DNA from: an uncultured Bacteroidaceae bacterium
Lineage (GTDB): Bacteria > Bacteroidota > Bacteroidia > Bacteroidales > Bacteroidaceae
DNA: 64,000 bases
Assembly (NCBI GenBank): GCA_905233285.1
Contig: CAJODY010000004.1
Location: 52,167-116,166 of the forward strand
Reading direction: 5' to 3'
Below are positions 34,444 through 43,689 of this stretch, piece after piece. How positions within the stretch are numbered: position 1 is the stretch's first letter; each line of letters opens with the position of its first letter. A model generated the notes under the pieces. The model was not told the DNA's origin and made no database searches. It saw only the letters and a list, made by a program, of their open reading frames with translations. A program made the position numbers and the translations under genes.

Positions 34444-36012
34444 TCATTTATGAACATTAACTACTTTTAACAATTTTGATGACAAATATTTGAATTCATT
34501 TCTATTTCGAAATATAAAATAAAAAGCAGGTATTACACATAATAAACAAATTATTAAATGAACAAAAAATGATAACAAACTGTTTTCAAAGATAATCAAC
34601 GAACACAAGTAATAAGAAGCAAAACCAAATAAACCTAATATAATAATATACTTCATATTTTTACAATAGTAATAACTTACAGCCTTGTAACGATTAAAAC
34701 TATATTTATGAATCACAACTGGGTCAACCACAAAATTAGCAAATATTGCAGCTAACAAAGTCCCAACTATAACACCAGAAATACTCCAAAACTGTACCAA
34801 AACGACAGAAGAAACCACATTAATCAATGAGCCTATAACAGGTCTAAACCACATTTGTTTAAAGATGCCACTAACATGACGTATTTGGGCAAGATTAAGT
34901 TTAAGGCCTGTAAATAACAGTTCAATTCCAATAAGCAAGGGGAGTGGTTGGGGTATAGTATATTGTTCCCCAATCCAGCATATTATAAACTCATTAGATA
35001 CAACTGCAACACAAATTGCAGCTGTACCATATAACAATATAGTAATAAGATTCATAACCTCAAAAAAGAAATATTTTTTTTCTATATCATCAGAGGCAAA
35101 TAGATTTCCCATGCTAGCCTTTACAGCTCGAAATGTAATATGAAGGACTCCACTAACAGCGGTAAACAATACAAGATAATTAGAATAGAGACCAACTATG
35201 GTTAAACCCACAAAAGCACTTAATACTATATTGTCTGTAGCCTTCATTACAATATTATTAATTTTATAAACAAATAATGCTGTACAGTCTTTAAATAATT
35301 CCTTTCGTTCTTTCTTATCAAGTTTTTCATTTTTATAATCAAAGTATTGCGGATAATAATGAGTTGCCAATCTCGCATTAATTAGATTCTGCAGAATCGC
35401 AAAAAATAGCATCACGATCAAATATACTGTAAAATTTTCGAATATCAGAAGTGTCACTATTTGAAATAAGCTCGACGTTAAGGTTATTACATAGCCAACA
35501 ACATCAAGCACATATAATTTCTGATTAGCTTTAAAAACGATACTCTTATATGCAAAAAACAAATATGTAGAAACATTTTGGACGAGAAACAGGATAAAAA
35601 TCAACACCGCGTTAATTCCTATATCCTTCAATGAATCATAATCTTTTATTAAATACCGCAAAAAAGGAATGAACAACAATCCAGAACAGAGTATAACAAC
35701 GCCAATTATTCTATAAGCTAATCGAAAAAATACAAGAAGTGCTCTAATTTTTTTGTAATTTTCTTCAACTATAGGTTTGTAAAGCCTATAACTAATTGCC
35801 GTATCAAATCCTAATTCAGCAAGAGATAGCATAGAAAGAACATCGGAGAACAATCCATTTATTCCTAAATAAGCAACTCCTAATGTCTGTATAAAGACAG
35901 TTCGACATACAAATCTAAGGATAATAGTCAACACTTGCCCTGCAAATCCTGACATTATGTTTAATAAAGAATTCTTAGTTCTAGAGTATCCTTTTAACAT
36001 ATCTGAAGCCAT
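34444..36012 (-). CDS. wzx: Oligosaccharide flippase (Wzx-like)
   Basis: A 522-residue membrane protein with about 14 hydrophobic helices. The N-terminus (SRTKNSLLNIMSGFAGQVLTIILRFVCRTVFIQTLG, YLGINGLFSDVLSMLSLAELGF) matches the Bacteroidetes/Firmicutes Wzx-type MOP flippases. It would flip the undecaprenyl-linked repeat unit to the periplasm. Lower GC than the flanks, usual for wzx. Confidence 0.88.
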   Translation of the reverse strand: MASDMLKGYSRTKNSLLNIMSGFAGQVLTIILRFVCRTVFIQTLGVAYLGINGLFSDVLSMLSLAELGFDTAISYRLYKPIVEENYKKIRALLVFFRLAYRIIGVVILCSGLLFIPFLRYLIKDYDSLKDIGINAVLIFILFLVQNVSTYLFFAYKSIVFKANQKLYVLDVVGYVITLTSSLFQIVTLLIFENFTVYLIVMLFFAILQNLINARLATHYYPQYFDYKNEKLDKKERKELFKDCTALFVYKINNIVMKATDNIVLSAFVGLTIVGLYSNYLVLFTAVSGVLHITFRAVKASMGNLFASDDIEKKYFFFEVMNLITILLYGTAAICVAVVSNEFIICWIGEQYTIPQPLPLLIGIELLFTGLKLNLAQIRHVSGIFKQMWFRPVIGSLINVVSSVVLVQFWSISGVIVGTLLAAIFANFVVDPVVIHKYSFNRYKAVSYYYCKNMKYIIILGLFGFASYYLCSLIIFENSLLSFFVHLIICLLCVIPAFYFIFRNRNEFKYLSSKLLKVVNVHK

Positions 36013-36016
36013 ACAA

Positions 36017-36835
36017 CTATTTTGAAAGAAACATTGCTTTCATTGTTTCATCCATTTCCAAACTTAATTTGCCAGGTACAATACCTTTTGCAAATTTAAA
36101 TCTTTTTAAAAAGAAACGAACTACCGAATAAGTTAACATCTTAAATTTGACCACAAATGAAATAGACCAGACCATCCGTTTTTTGACAAATGTCATCATG
36201 TTATACCAACATAAGTTAGAAATGTCGGGTGATTTGTAGTTGTCAAATTTTAGTCTCAAAATCGGTACATCAATGTTCCCATACAAATAATATAAGCATG
36301 AAGCGCGATGCTGGCCATCACGTATGATATTATCGTTACCATACACAACAATATAATGACATTTATGAGGATAACCGTTCTCTTTAATGCTTTTCAAAAT
36401 ATCATTCATTCTTTGCGATTCTGTCTGGTTGAGTAATTGTGAATTTCTCCTTTTTTCCTTTATCTCAATACCTGTTTTGAGAGCCTTATAGCCTTTTGAA
36501 TTCTTTAATCTATATATGTATGAATGATATGGAGCATAAAGCTCACCAAGATTTACTGTCTCTATAGAATAACCAGTAAGATGGGGTAAATATGGCCATA
36601 GCATTACTGATAAAAACACAGGATCTATTTGAGACACATCGAAACCATCAACATCTACAAGCTTCGTTAACGACACACATAAATCATCGTATAGTTGTCT
36701 GAATTCTTCTACAGTTAAGTCAACTCGATTGTCATCAATATGAATATGAATTGATTCTCCAAAATTATCATCAAGCCATATTTTACTCTTACCAATTCGA
36801 CCAGATTGTAGTTTTATAACAGCAGGATTACTCAT
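36017..36835 (-). CDS. Capsule-locus protein with ParB/Srx-like NIIRDGQHR motif
   Basis: A 272-residue protein. Residues about 8-55 form a small domain (IGKSKIWLDDNFGESIHIHI) shared with the next upstream gene's N-terminus. The middle carries a ParB/sulfiredoxin-like core, VVYGNDNIIRDGQHRASCLYYLYG (DGQHR is the characteristic block), and a basic C-terminus follows. In other loci such proteins are linked to nucleotide-dependent transfer; ParB-fold CTPase or kinase activity is possible but not shown. Five bases upstream of wzx. Confidence 0.55.
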   Translation of the reverse strand: MSNPAVIKLQSGRIGKSKIWLDDNFGESIHIHIDDNRVDLTVEEFRQLYDDLCVSLTKLVDVDGFDVSQIDPVFLSVMLWPYLPHLTGYSIETVNLGELYAPYHSYIYRLKNSKGYKALKTGIEIKEKRRNSQLLNQTESQRMNDILKSIKENGYPHKCHYIVVYGNDNIIRDGQHRASCLYYLYGNIDVPILRLKFDNYKSPDISNLCWYNMMTFVKKRMVWSISFVVKFKMLTYSVVRFFLKRFKFAKGIVPGKLSLEMDETMKAMFLSK

Positions 36836-36840
36836 ATTTC

Positions 36841-37707
36841 TTAATAACCTATAAAAGAATAATATTTTGGAATAATAGTATCAAAATTATCAGATTGAAT
36901 TTGTCCAATTAACGACGGAGTATAGTTAAAAAAGACTACCTCCAATAATTCCCTCATTTGATCTGAACAAAATATTGTTTTATTCTCTCTCAGAAACACT
37001 TTGGAATAAGGAGAAAAACCTTTATTGAAGAAGATTGCCCAACAAAGATGGTAGATACACCGACAAGCTAAACTACACTTTTTAATGACATCGTTTTCTT
37101 CAGGATGCTGCCATATTTCCTTTTGAATAGATTTATCTAGTGGAATCCATGTTTTAGGAGTTAAACTTGCACAGGGAAGTTGACAATACACTTCAAATAG
37201 AATATCGTCATACTCATACAATAGAAAAGGGGTCATCTGATATAAGAATCGATAGCCATTATTTGGACCGAAAGGATGATTTCTTATTACGCTTCCTTTC
37301 TTCTCTAAAAAATTTTTTAACCTTGACAACTCTTCTTCTTTAACAATCATTGTAATCATCTTATTTTGAACATCAAGGATACGATAATCTATATTATCAA
37401 GGGTTAACATTACAGCAAAATTATGCAATTTTTGCATTGTTAAGTCTGAGACTTCATCACGAATAGGCAATTCATTTTCATTCATTACTTCTACTGTTTG
37501 ATTCTTTATATAATCAAACTCACGCCATGCTCTCATGACCATTGTTGACAAATGATAAAAATCATTTTCTTTCAACAAATAGCGAAATTTCTTGTTTTGT
37601 ATATGAATTAATCTACCCTCAGAAGCAGTATATCCTTCATTTAACTCAATCATCAATGATGATTTACCAATTTTTATGGGATGTATATCCCTTATCTTTT
37701 CTCCCAT
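36841..37707 (-). CDS. Nucleotidyltransferase-like capsule protein of unknown function
   Basis: This 288-residue protein begins with the IGKSSLMIEL ... RLIHIQNKKFRYLL domain, alignable by eye with the next gene's IGKS domain. The later part (IDYRILDVQNKMITMIVKEEELSRLKNFLEKKG, then DILFEVYCQLPCASLTPKTWIPLD) recalls the sugar-nucleotidyltransferase-like family seen in capsule loci, but without an obvious GS/DxD active site. Possibly an inactive partner of the nucleotidyltransferase-like gene 4 bases upstream. Confidence 0.5.
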   Translation of the reverse strand: MGEKIRDIHPIKIGKSSLMIELNEGYTASEGRLIHIQNKKFRYLLKENDFYHLSTMVMRAWREFDYIKNQTVEVMNENELPIRDEVSDLTMQKLHNFAVMLTLDNIDYRILDVQNKMITMIVKEEELSRLKNFLEKKGSVIRNHPFGPNNGYRFLYQMTPFLLYEYDDILFEVYCQLPCASLTPKTWIPLDKSIQKEIWQHPEENDVIKKCSLACRCIYHLCWAIFFNKGFSPYSKVFLRENKTIFCSDQMRELLEVVFFNYTPSLIGQIQSDNFDTIIPKYYSFIGY

Positions 37708-37710
37708 ATT

Positions 37711-38370
37711 CTAAATAATTATCTTTATTTTATTTTTTAATAAATATATACATTTCCTAATAGTACGAAATATGTCTTTCTTAATCATATCTTTATCAAC
37801 ATGTTCGAAATTTGTTATTCCTCCTAAGTATTCTGGATATGTAAATAAATAGTTCTTTTCACGCATATAAGACTGGAGAGTTTCAATAGAAACTGGCGAG
37901 TATGTCCGCTTTATATTAAGTTTTTCTGCCATTTTCGTCAGTCTTAATTGATAATCTCCACTTACAAATCGTTTTTGAACTAATGCATGATAAAGTAATG
38001 AGTAGAAATAGTTTTCTTCATCTAAAACATAGCAAAAATCATTAATCACAACTCTCTTCTTCAGCATGTTCTCTTCCCATAAATCATCATAATAGCCATC
38101 ACCAACATGTCTAACATCAAGGGCTACTATCTTTTCGTCAATCATTATTTGTTGATGAATTAGATCCTTTGAGTTACTTGTACGAGTTGTGCTTTCTGCG
38201 ATCATAATCAATTCCCTAGAATCTCTACACAAGATGTCGATATCTGGATGAGAAACATTAAATTCCCCCTCTATGAATTCTTCATAATTCCTAAGAACAA
38301 CGTATTCCACATTCTTATTTAATACGTTGAAGAATTCATTTAAAGATTTCCAATTTCTAATTTTATCCAT
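37711..38370 (-). CDS. Nucleotidyltransferase-fold protein
   Basis: A 219-residue protein with VEYVVLRNYEEF, SHPDIDILCRDSREL (DxD metal site, positions about 42-46) and VALDVRHVGDGYYDDLWEENML, a pattern of minimal nucleotidyltransferases. First of three small genes that run into wzx with gaps of 3-5 bases. Its upstream side is the deletion scar at 38.4-39.9 kb, so the native promoter may have been lost. Confidence 0.6.
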   Translation of the reverse strand: MDKIRNWKSLNEFFNVLNKNVEYVVLRNYEEFIEGEFNVSHPDIDILCRDSRELIMIAESTTRTSNSKDLIHQQIMIDEKIVALDVRHVGDGYYDDLWEENMLKKRVVINDFCYVLDEENYFYSLLYHALVQKRFVSGDYQLRLTKMAEKLNIKRTYSPVSIETLQSYMREKNYLFTYPEYLGGITNFEHVDKDMIKKDIFRTIRKCIYLLKNKIKIII

Positions 38371-38445
38371 TATGAAGCGGTTATTACGGATGTTAAAATT
38401 TTAATTATGGTAATGCCTACTGTTAACCTTTTCTTCATTTATAAG

Positions 38446-38474
38446 AGACCCTGATAAGATCAGGGGACGGTTCT
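38446..38474. repeat. REP-like sequence near the RAYT remnant
   Basis: The stretch contains GATCAGGGGACGGTTCT (38458-38474), the exact reverse complement of the motif in front of the intact RAYT gene. It is preceded by GAGACCCTGATAAGA, a 15-mer also present at about 41055-41069. Confidence 0.6.
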
Positions 38475-38575
38475 ACAGATCGTAAGCGTCCAATTTTCAC
38501 ATCCGTTCTCCAGAGATGCCGATAAACAGGGACATCTGGCGATGTTCCATAATTCTAATTGGACTAAAATTTTGA

Positions 38576-38782
38576 TTATTTAACTGGTTGGCATAGCATC
38601 ATTGGGGTCAGATTCTCATAATCCGTACGTCCCTCAATACATGCCGTGAAAAATTTCTTTAGATATTCGCACACCGAGATAGCCTGAGCTTTGCATGTGG
38701 CTATGATGGTGTGATAGGCAGCAGAGCTCTCCACACCCTCATGGCTACCAAAGGATTTCGAGTTGGATCTTTCGATTGTCAT
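38576..38782 (-). pseudogene. IS66-family transposase C-terminal remnant
   Basis: 68 codons matching the C-terminal end of IS66 TnpC-type transposases: SKSFGSHEGVESSAAYHTIIATCKAQAISVCEYLKKFF, and YENLTPMMLCQP for the usual ending. All upstream domains and the catalytic acidic triad are missing. It belongs to the scar between serC and the nucleotidyltransferase-like genes. Confidence 0.75.
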
Positions 38783-38839
38783 CAGCCTGATGTTGCGTTC
38801 TGTCTCTGGGACAGAGGGGACAGGTCAGTGTCCTGTGCA

Positions 38840-39124
38840 CTAAATGCGATGAATCACTCCTTTTCCTATACCTGTCAGGCGCTCCAGTTGACGAAGCGAG
38901 GCTCCACAGTCTTTTAGTTCCAAAAACATTTCTATTCTTATATTTTCATCCAACTGCTGGAATGAAGTACTATTGGTCACGCCAGTCTTGTCTTTTATCT
39001 TCAACCATATCTGGTCGTCAGATGGTCTTCGACGTGATGAACCTTCTATATCCAAACACTGGACATCATCTGCCAGCGGGTCGTTGACCCATTGACTATC
39101 GTCTTCTTCCTCCTTGCAAGGCAT
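38840..39124 (-). pseudogene. RAYT transposase remnant (C-terminal half)
   Basis: 94 codons whose PLADDVQCLDIE and GASLRQLERLTGIGKGVIHRI match PLDDDVQCLDLD and GAGMRQLSRLTGVTYGVINRL of the intact RAYT at 14484-15287. The HxH and catalytic Tyr are gone. The MP start is joined directly to the C-terminal part, suggesting an internal deletion. From 39125 to 39371 I see only degenerate sequence. Confidence 0.75.
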
Positions 39125-39371
39125 AGATTAAGCAAGCTTATCTCTGCTCTTGCTTCGATCGTCGGTACGTTCTCGTATTGACCGTGTCGAGCCTGCTCAC
39201 GCTCGTGGGTAATCAAGCGAGCTTATTATTGCTCTCACTTACCCGCAGCATTCTTCAGTGTAAACCAGCTTCACTGGCTGATGTGCCTAAAGTGACAGGT
39301 TCGTGTCACCGTGATAATTATTCTGTTTATATTTGGTGAAATCTAAATAGAAATAACAAGAATTTACACAA

Positions 39372-39600
39372 TCAATCGCGTTTAAAGATGTCTCTAGTAT
39401 ATACTTTATCAATCACATCATCCAAACAACTATCATATCGATTTGCTATAACTGCCCTGCTCTGTTCTTTGAACTTTGCCAAGTCGTTAACAACTAAAGA
39501 TCCGAAGAAGGACTCTCCATCAGGGATGGTGGGTTCGTATATGACAACTTCTGCACCTTTGGCCTTGATACGCTTCATGATGCCCTGGATTGAACTCGTA
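39372..39600 (-). pseudogene. UDP-sugar dehydrogenase (Ugd) C-terminal fragment
   Basis: Reads [44 protein letters not shown] and ends [10 protein letters not shown], the UDP-binding C-terminal domain of UDP-glucose/UDP-ManNAc-type dehydrogenases. Homology begins abruptly near 39600, upstream of the first ATG, directly beside the Wza fragment. The NAD-binding and catalytic domains are absent. Confidence 0.75.
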
Positions 39601-39604
39601 CAAG

Positions 39605-39850
39605 ACGTTGATTCAAATTCATCTCTCGCGGGTCACGGATATTAAACTGTGCAACAGCATCTTGATTATTACTTGAAAATACAAAGATTGTCAGTTTGTC
39701 TTTGGGCTTTATTTTCAATTCATAAAGCCTTGCACCCATACTACCATCAAATTCATCTGAATTCTGGAAATACGGTATATCTTGTAATGAGCACATGAAC
39801 AAAAGAATAGTATTGCCACTATTGCTAAGCAATTAGTCTTAAGAATACTT
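39605..39850 (-). pseudogene. Wza-like export lipoprotein, N-terminal fragment with frameshift
   Basis: Reads DIPYFQNSDEFDGSMGARLYELKIKPKDKLTIFVFS, matching VPYFQNSAEFDGTKGANLYDITIKPKDNLHIYVFS of the intact Wza at 54945-55760, and stops matching after NIRDPRE. A signal-peptide-like IVAILFFCSCAHYK lies just upstream in another frame; one missing base near 39781-39785 would join the two. It is therefore both frameshifted and truncated, fused by deletion to the Ugd fragment. Confidence 0.75.
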
Positions 39851-39875
39851 TTGATGTATTAAAATATGCCATGAG

Positions 39876-40946
39876 TTACTGGTGAATTGCCTCAAATTCT
39901 TTCATACAATTAATCAGTGCTTGAACATCTTCCACTGTGCAAGCATTGTATATCGAAGCACGGAATCCACCGACAGAACGATGACCCTTCACGCCTACCA
40001 TTCCTTTTTCCTTAGCGAACTCCATAAACTCGGCCTCAAATTCTTCCTTTCCTGGTGCCATCACAAAACATACGTTCATATTGGAACGAGAATCCTTTTC
40101 TGCTGTTCCTACAAACATTGTATTGCGATCAATCTCAGCATAGAGCATATCAGCCTTCTGCTTATTAATCTTCTGCATTGCCTCAACACCTCCAATGCTC
40201 TTAAGCCATTTCAAAGTCTCATTCATCACAAGAATAGGAAATACCGGTGGTGTATTAAACATTGAGCCTTTATCCAAGTGTGTGCGATAATCAAGCATTG
40301 TCGGGATATATCGAGACACCTTGCCCAATGCAGATTTTTTCACTATTACGACAGTTACACCTGCAGGACCAGCATTCTTTTGGGCGCCAGCATAAATCAT
40401 CTCATATTTGCTCACATCAACAGGACGTGAAAGAATATCAGATGACATATCACAGATTACAGGAACACCATAATCCTTATCCTCTTTAATCTCCGTTCCA
40501 TAAATAGTGTTATTGCTTGTGATGTGGAAATAATCTGCATTCTGTGGCACTGAGAAATCTTTCGGAATATAAGTGTAATTTTTATCTTCTGATGATGCCA
40601 CTATCACTACTTCTCCATAGGCCTTTGCCTCTTTTGCAGCCTTTTTTGCCCAAACACCAGTCTGAAGATAAGCAGCTTTCTTCTCAAGGAAATTTACTGG
40701 TATCATTAAGAATTCAAGTGATGCACCACCACCAAGGAAGAGAACTTCATAATCCTCGGGGATGTTAAGTAGTTCTTTCCATAGCTGACGGGTTTCTTCC
40801 ATAGTTGCTTCCCACTCTTTTGTGCGATGGGAAATGCAAAGAACGCTAACACCAGTACCTTTGAAGTCTTTAATGGCTTCAATTGCCTTATCTAATGCCA
40901 CCTGAGGCAAAATACAAGGACCTGCATTAAATACATGTTTTTTCAT
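39876..40946 (-). CDS. serC: Phosphoserine aminotransferase
   Basis: A 356-residue class V PLP aminotransferase with SerC features: [16 protein letters not shown] start, [45 protein letters not shown] and [13 protein letters not shown] with the PLP lysine, ending [16 protein letters not shown]. It converts 3-phosphohydroxypyruvate to phosphoserine. It is not usually a capsule gene; here it is either the housekeeping copy caught in the locus or supplies a serine-derived decoration. Gap 40947-41178 holds no gene. Confidence 0.9.
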   Translation of the reverse strand: MKKHVFNAGPCILPQVALDKAIEAIKDFKGTGVSVLCISHRTKEWEATMEETRQLWKELLNIPEDYEVLFLGGGASLEFLMIPVNFLEKKAAYLQTGVWAKKAAKEAKAYGEVVIVASSEDKNYTYIPKDFSVPQNADYFHITSNNTIYGTEIKEDKDYGVPVICDMSSDILSRPVDVSKYEMIYAGAQKNAGPAGVTVVIVKKSALGKVSRYIPTMLDYRTHLDKGSMFNTPPVFPILVMNETLKWLKSIGGVEAMQKINKQKADMLYAEIDRNTMFVGTAEKDSRSNMNVCFVMAPGKEEFEAEFMEFAKEKGMVGVKGHRSVGGFRASIYNACTVEDVQALINCMKEFEAIHQ

Positions 40947-41178
40947 TATATATACTTAATTACTTATCTAATTTTGATTAATTTTCACTACACATCAATA
41001 TAAAACAAATAAAAGGGGCAAGATTATCAGGATTATTGAACCTTTTTCTTTATGAGAGACCCTGATAAGAGCCTGCCCCATACTTTTTCGTATAATGTAT
41101 TTCTTCTATTCCTGCGACCAGACTGGCAGGCGGTTCGGCTGTGTGGAGGACTGCACCAACCTGCCGTCAATCATTTCA

Positions 41179-42516
41179 TTACTCAATCGCATCCTTGATG
41201 CAATCAACAATGTACTTCACATCCTCATCGCTTACATACGGCCCTGCGGGCAGGCACATGCCAATCTTGAAGATATCTTCTTCAACGCCATTGGTGTATA
41301 CCTCACAACCGGCATATACCGGCTGCTTGTGCATGGGCTTCCATACCGGACGGCACTCCACTTTCTTACCAAGCATAAACACACGCATGGCCTCCACGTT
41401 TTCATTGGGCTGGCAGTCCGTCACAGGGCTGTCCACCTGATGGATCACACCTGCAGCACCACCAACGGCGGTCTTAATCACCTCCTTGTAGGCGTTCTCC
41501 TGTCCCTTCACCTTCACGCTCGGATCCAGCGTCATCGTACATAACCAATAGTTACTGTCGTAACGTGGGTCTGCAGGCTGCTTGTTTATCTTCACGCCAG
41601 GGATGTCCTTCATCAGTTCCTCATACAGCTTCTGTACGTGCTTGTGATGTGCAATATGCGCATCCAGCACCGTCATCTGACCGCGACCAATACCCGCACA
41701 AACATTACTCATACGGTAGTTGAAGCCAATGGCCGTATGCTGATAATATGGATAAGCATCGCGAGCCTGAGTGGCAAGCCACATAATTTGGTTAGCCTCT
41801 TCCGCATTGCGGCAAATCAGCGCACCACCGCCACTGGTTGTAATCATCTTGTTGCCGTTAAAACTCAAAACGCCATACTTGCCGAACGTACCCAGCACTT
41901 GACCGTTAAACCTTGAACCCATACCCTCGGCAGCATCCTCAACCACAGGAATGCCATACTTATTGGCGATAGCCATAATCTTATCAATCTGATAAGGCAT
42001 ACCATACAGAGCTACAGGCACAATAGCTTTCGGGTACTTGCCCGTCTTCTCCTTACGGTCGATGATAGCCTTCTCCAGCAATTCAGGATCCATGTTCCAT
42101 GTATCTTTCTCTGAACCGATAAACACAGGCTTAGCCCCACAATAGGTGATTGGATGCGATGAAGCACAGAATGTGAAGCTCTGAACACACACCTCATCGC
42201 CAGGGCCTACGCCACACGCCAGCAATGCCAGATGTACAGCACCAGTACCAGCACTCAAACAAACAACTTTGGTGTCTTTCAGAGCTTCGTTCAAATGCCA
42301 TGAGGCAGGATTAGCCTCCGGCCAACGTGAATCACCATATACCGCACTCTCGTTATTGCTCGTTACAAACCTGTGAAGATCCTCCTCGAAAGCATTCACG
42401 TTCGGTCCCATCGGCACCACCCAGTTCGTATCGAATGCTTCCTTCACATACTTCTGTTCCCAGCCCTCTTCCGACATATGCGCCAGACAGAGGTAAATCG
42501 TTTTTCTTTCAGACAT
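41179..42516 (-). CDS. DegT/DnrJ/EryC1/StrS-type sugar aminotransferase
   Basis: A 445-residue PLP enzyme: CLSAGTGAVHLALLACGVGPGDEVCVQSFTFCAS, VPVALYGMPYQ, VVEDAAEGMGSRFNGQVLGTFG, and the PLP-lysine site VLSFNGNKMITTSGGGAL. It aminates C4 (or C3) of a keto-sugar nucleotide. It is about 60 residues longer than the typical family member, with an extra segment around residues 50-75 (SNNESAVYGDSRWPEANPASWH). It lies just downstream of fnlA, so a UDP-4-keto-6-deoxy-HexNAc is a plausible substrate. Confidence 0.88.
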   Translation of the reverse strand: MSERKTIYLCLAHMSEEGWEQKYVKEAFDTNWVVPMGPNVNAFEEDLHRFVTSNNESAVYGDSRWPEANPASWHLNEALKDTKVVCLSAGTGAVHLALLACGVGPGDEVCVQSFTFCASSHPITYCGAKPVFIGSEKDTWNMDPELLEKAIIDRKEKTGKYPKAIVPVALYGMPYQIDKIMAIANKYGIPVVEDAAEGMGSRFNGQVLGTFGKYGVLSFNGNKMITTSGGGALICRNAEEANQIMWLATQARDAYPYYQHTAIGFNYRMSNVCAGIGRGQMTVLDAHIAHHKHVQKLYEELMKDIPGVKINKQPADPRYDSNYWLCTMTLDPSVKVKGQENAYKEVIKTAVGGAAGVIHQVDSPVTDCQPNENVEAMRVFMLGKKVECRPVWKPMHKQPVYAGCEVYTNGVEEDIFKIGMCLPAGPYVSDEDVKYIVDCIKDAIE

Positions 42517-42592
42517 ATCGTTCTGATTTATTCCTTAAACATCTAAAAGCACGAAATGCTTTTCATCATGCCAGAAGCACGGCTGCTGACAT

Positions 42593-43654
42593 TTAAACAA
42601 GGTTAGGGATACCTGCTAGCTCGTTTTTGATATATTGCAGGTCGGCAATCTTAGCCTTGGTCTCTTCGAGATTCAAACGGCGGGTATTGTCTGAGTTGAA
42701 CTCTTCAATTGTAGCGCGTTTGGTGTCACCCTCCTTGAAGTACTTATCGTAATTGAGGTCACGATTGTCAGCTGGAACTGCATAGAAGTTACCCATGTCA
42801 ATGGCTTTTGCAGCCTCCTCCTTAGTAAGCAAGGTCTCATACATCTTTTCTCCGTGGCGAATACCAATCACACGAATCTCGGGTTCCTTACCCTCAGGAG
42901 CCTGGTGCTTGAACAGGTCTCTCACAGCCTCAGCCTGCGTCTGAATGGTGCAAGCGGGAGCTTTCTGCACTAAGATGTCACCATTTTTACCGTTTTCAAA
43001 TGCGAAGAGTACCAAATCGACAGCCTCTTCGAGAGACATGATGAATCGAGTCATCTTTGGTTCAGTCAATGTGATAGGATTGCCTTTACGAATCTGGTCA
43101 ATCCAGAGAGGAATAACCGAACCACGGCTGCACATCACGTTTCCGTAACGTGTGCAGCAAATCTTGGTGTTACCACTCAGACGGCTCTTGGCTACAGCAA
43201 TCTTCTCTTCAATGGCCTTGGTGATACCCATGGCATTGATGGGATAAGCAGCCTTATCTGTGCTCAGGCAGATAACGCACTTTACGCCAGCATCAATAGC
43301 TGCATCCAGCGTGTTGTCTGTACCAATCACATTGGTCTTCACTGCCTCCATTGGGAAGAACTCACAACTGGGCACCTGCTTCAGGGCAGCAGCGTGGAAT
43401 ACATAGTCCACACCCTTCATAGCGTACTTCAGTGTGCTCTTGTTGCGCACGTCACCGATGTAGAACTTAATCTTGTTAGCCACCTCCGGCATACGCGCCT
43501 GGAAGTCGTGACGCATATCGTCCTGCTTCTTCTCGTCGCGGGAGAAGATGCGAATCTCACCGATGTCGGTTCTGAGGAAACGATTCAAAACGGCATTACC
43601 AAAACTACCGGTACCGCCCGTTATGAGCAATACCTTATTTTCAAAAACACTCAT
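42593..43654 (-). CDS. fnlA: UDP-GlcNAc 4,6-dehydratase/5-epimerase (FnlA/CapE type)
   Basis: A 353-residue SDR of the polysaccharide biosynthesis CapD/FlaA1 short branch: LLITGGTGSFGNAVLNRFL, IRIFSRDEKKQDDMRHDF, FHAAALKQVPSCEFFPMEAVKTNVIGT, TDKAAYPINAMGITKAIEEK. With fnlB and fnlC upstream in the same transcript it starts the UDP-GlcNAc to UDP-L-FucNAc route. Assignment to FnlA rather than PglF rests on these neighbours. Confidence 0.9.
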   Translation of the reverse strand: MSVFENKVLLITGGTGSFGNAVLNRFLRTDIGEIRIFSRDEKKQDDMRHDFQARMPEVANKIKFYIGDVRNKSTLKYAMKGVDYVFHAAALKQVPSCEFFPMEAVKTNVIGTDNTLDAAIDAGVKCVICLSTDKAAYPINAMGITKAIEEKIAVAKSRLSGNTKICCTRYGNVMCSRGSVIPLWIDQIRKGNPITLTEPKMTRFIMSLEEAVDLVLFAFENGKNGDILVQKAPACTIQTQAEAVRDLFKHQAPEGKEPEIRVIGIRHGEKMYETLLTKEEAAKAIDMGNFYAVPADNRDLNYDKYFKEGDTKRATIEEFNSDNTRRLNLEETKAKIADLQYIKNELAGIPNLV

Positions 43655-43689
43655 ATGTTAAATGATAAATTGTTAAATCTTATTTTTTT

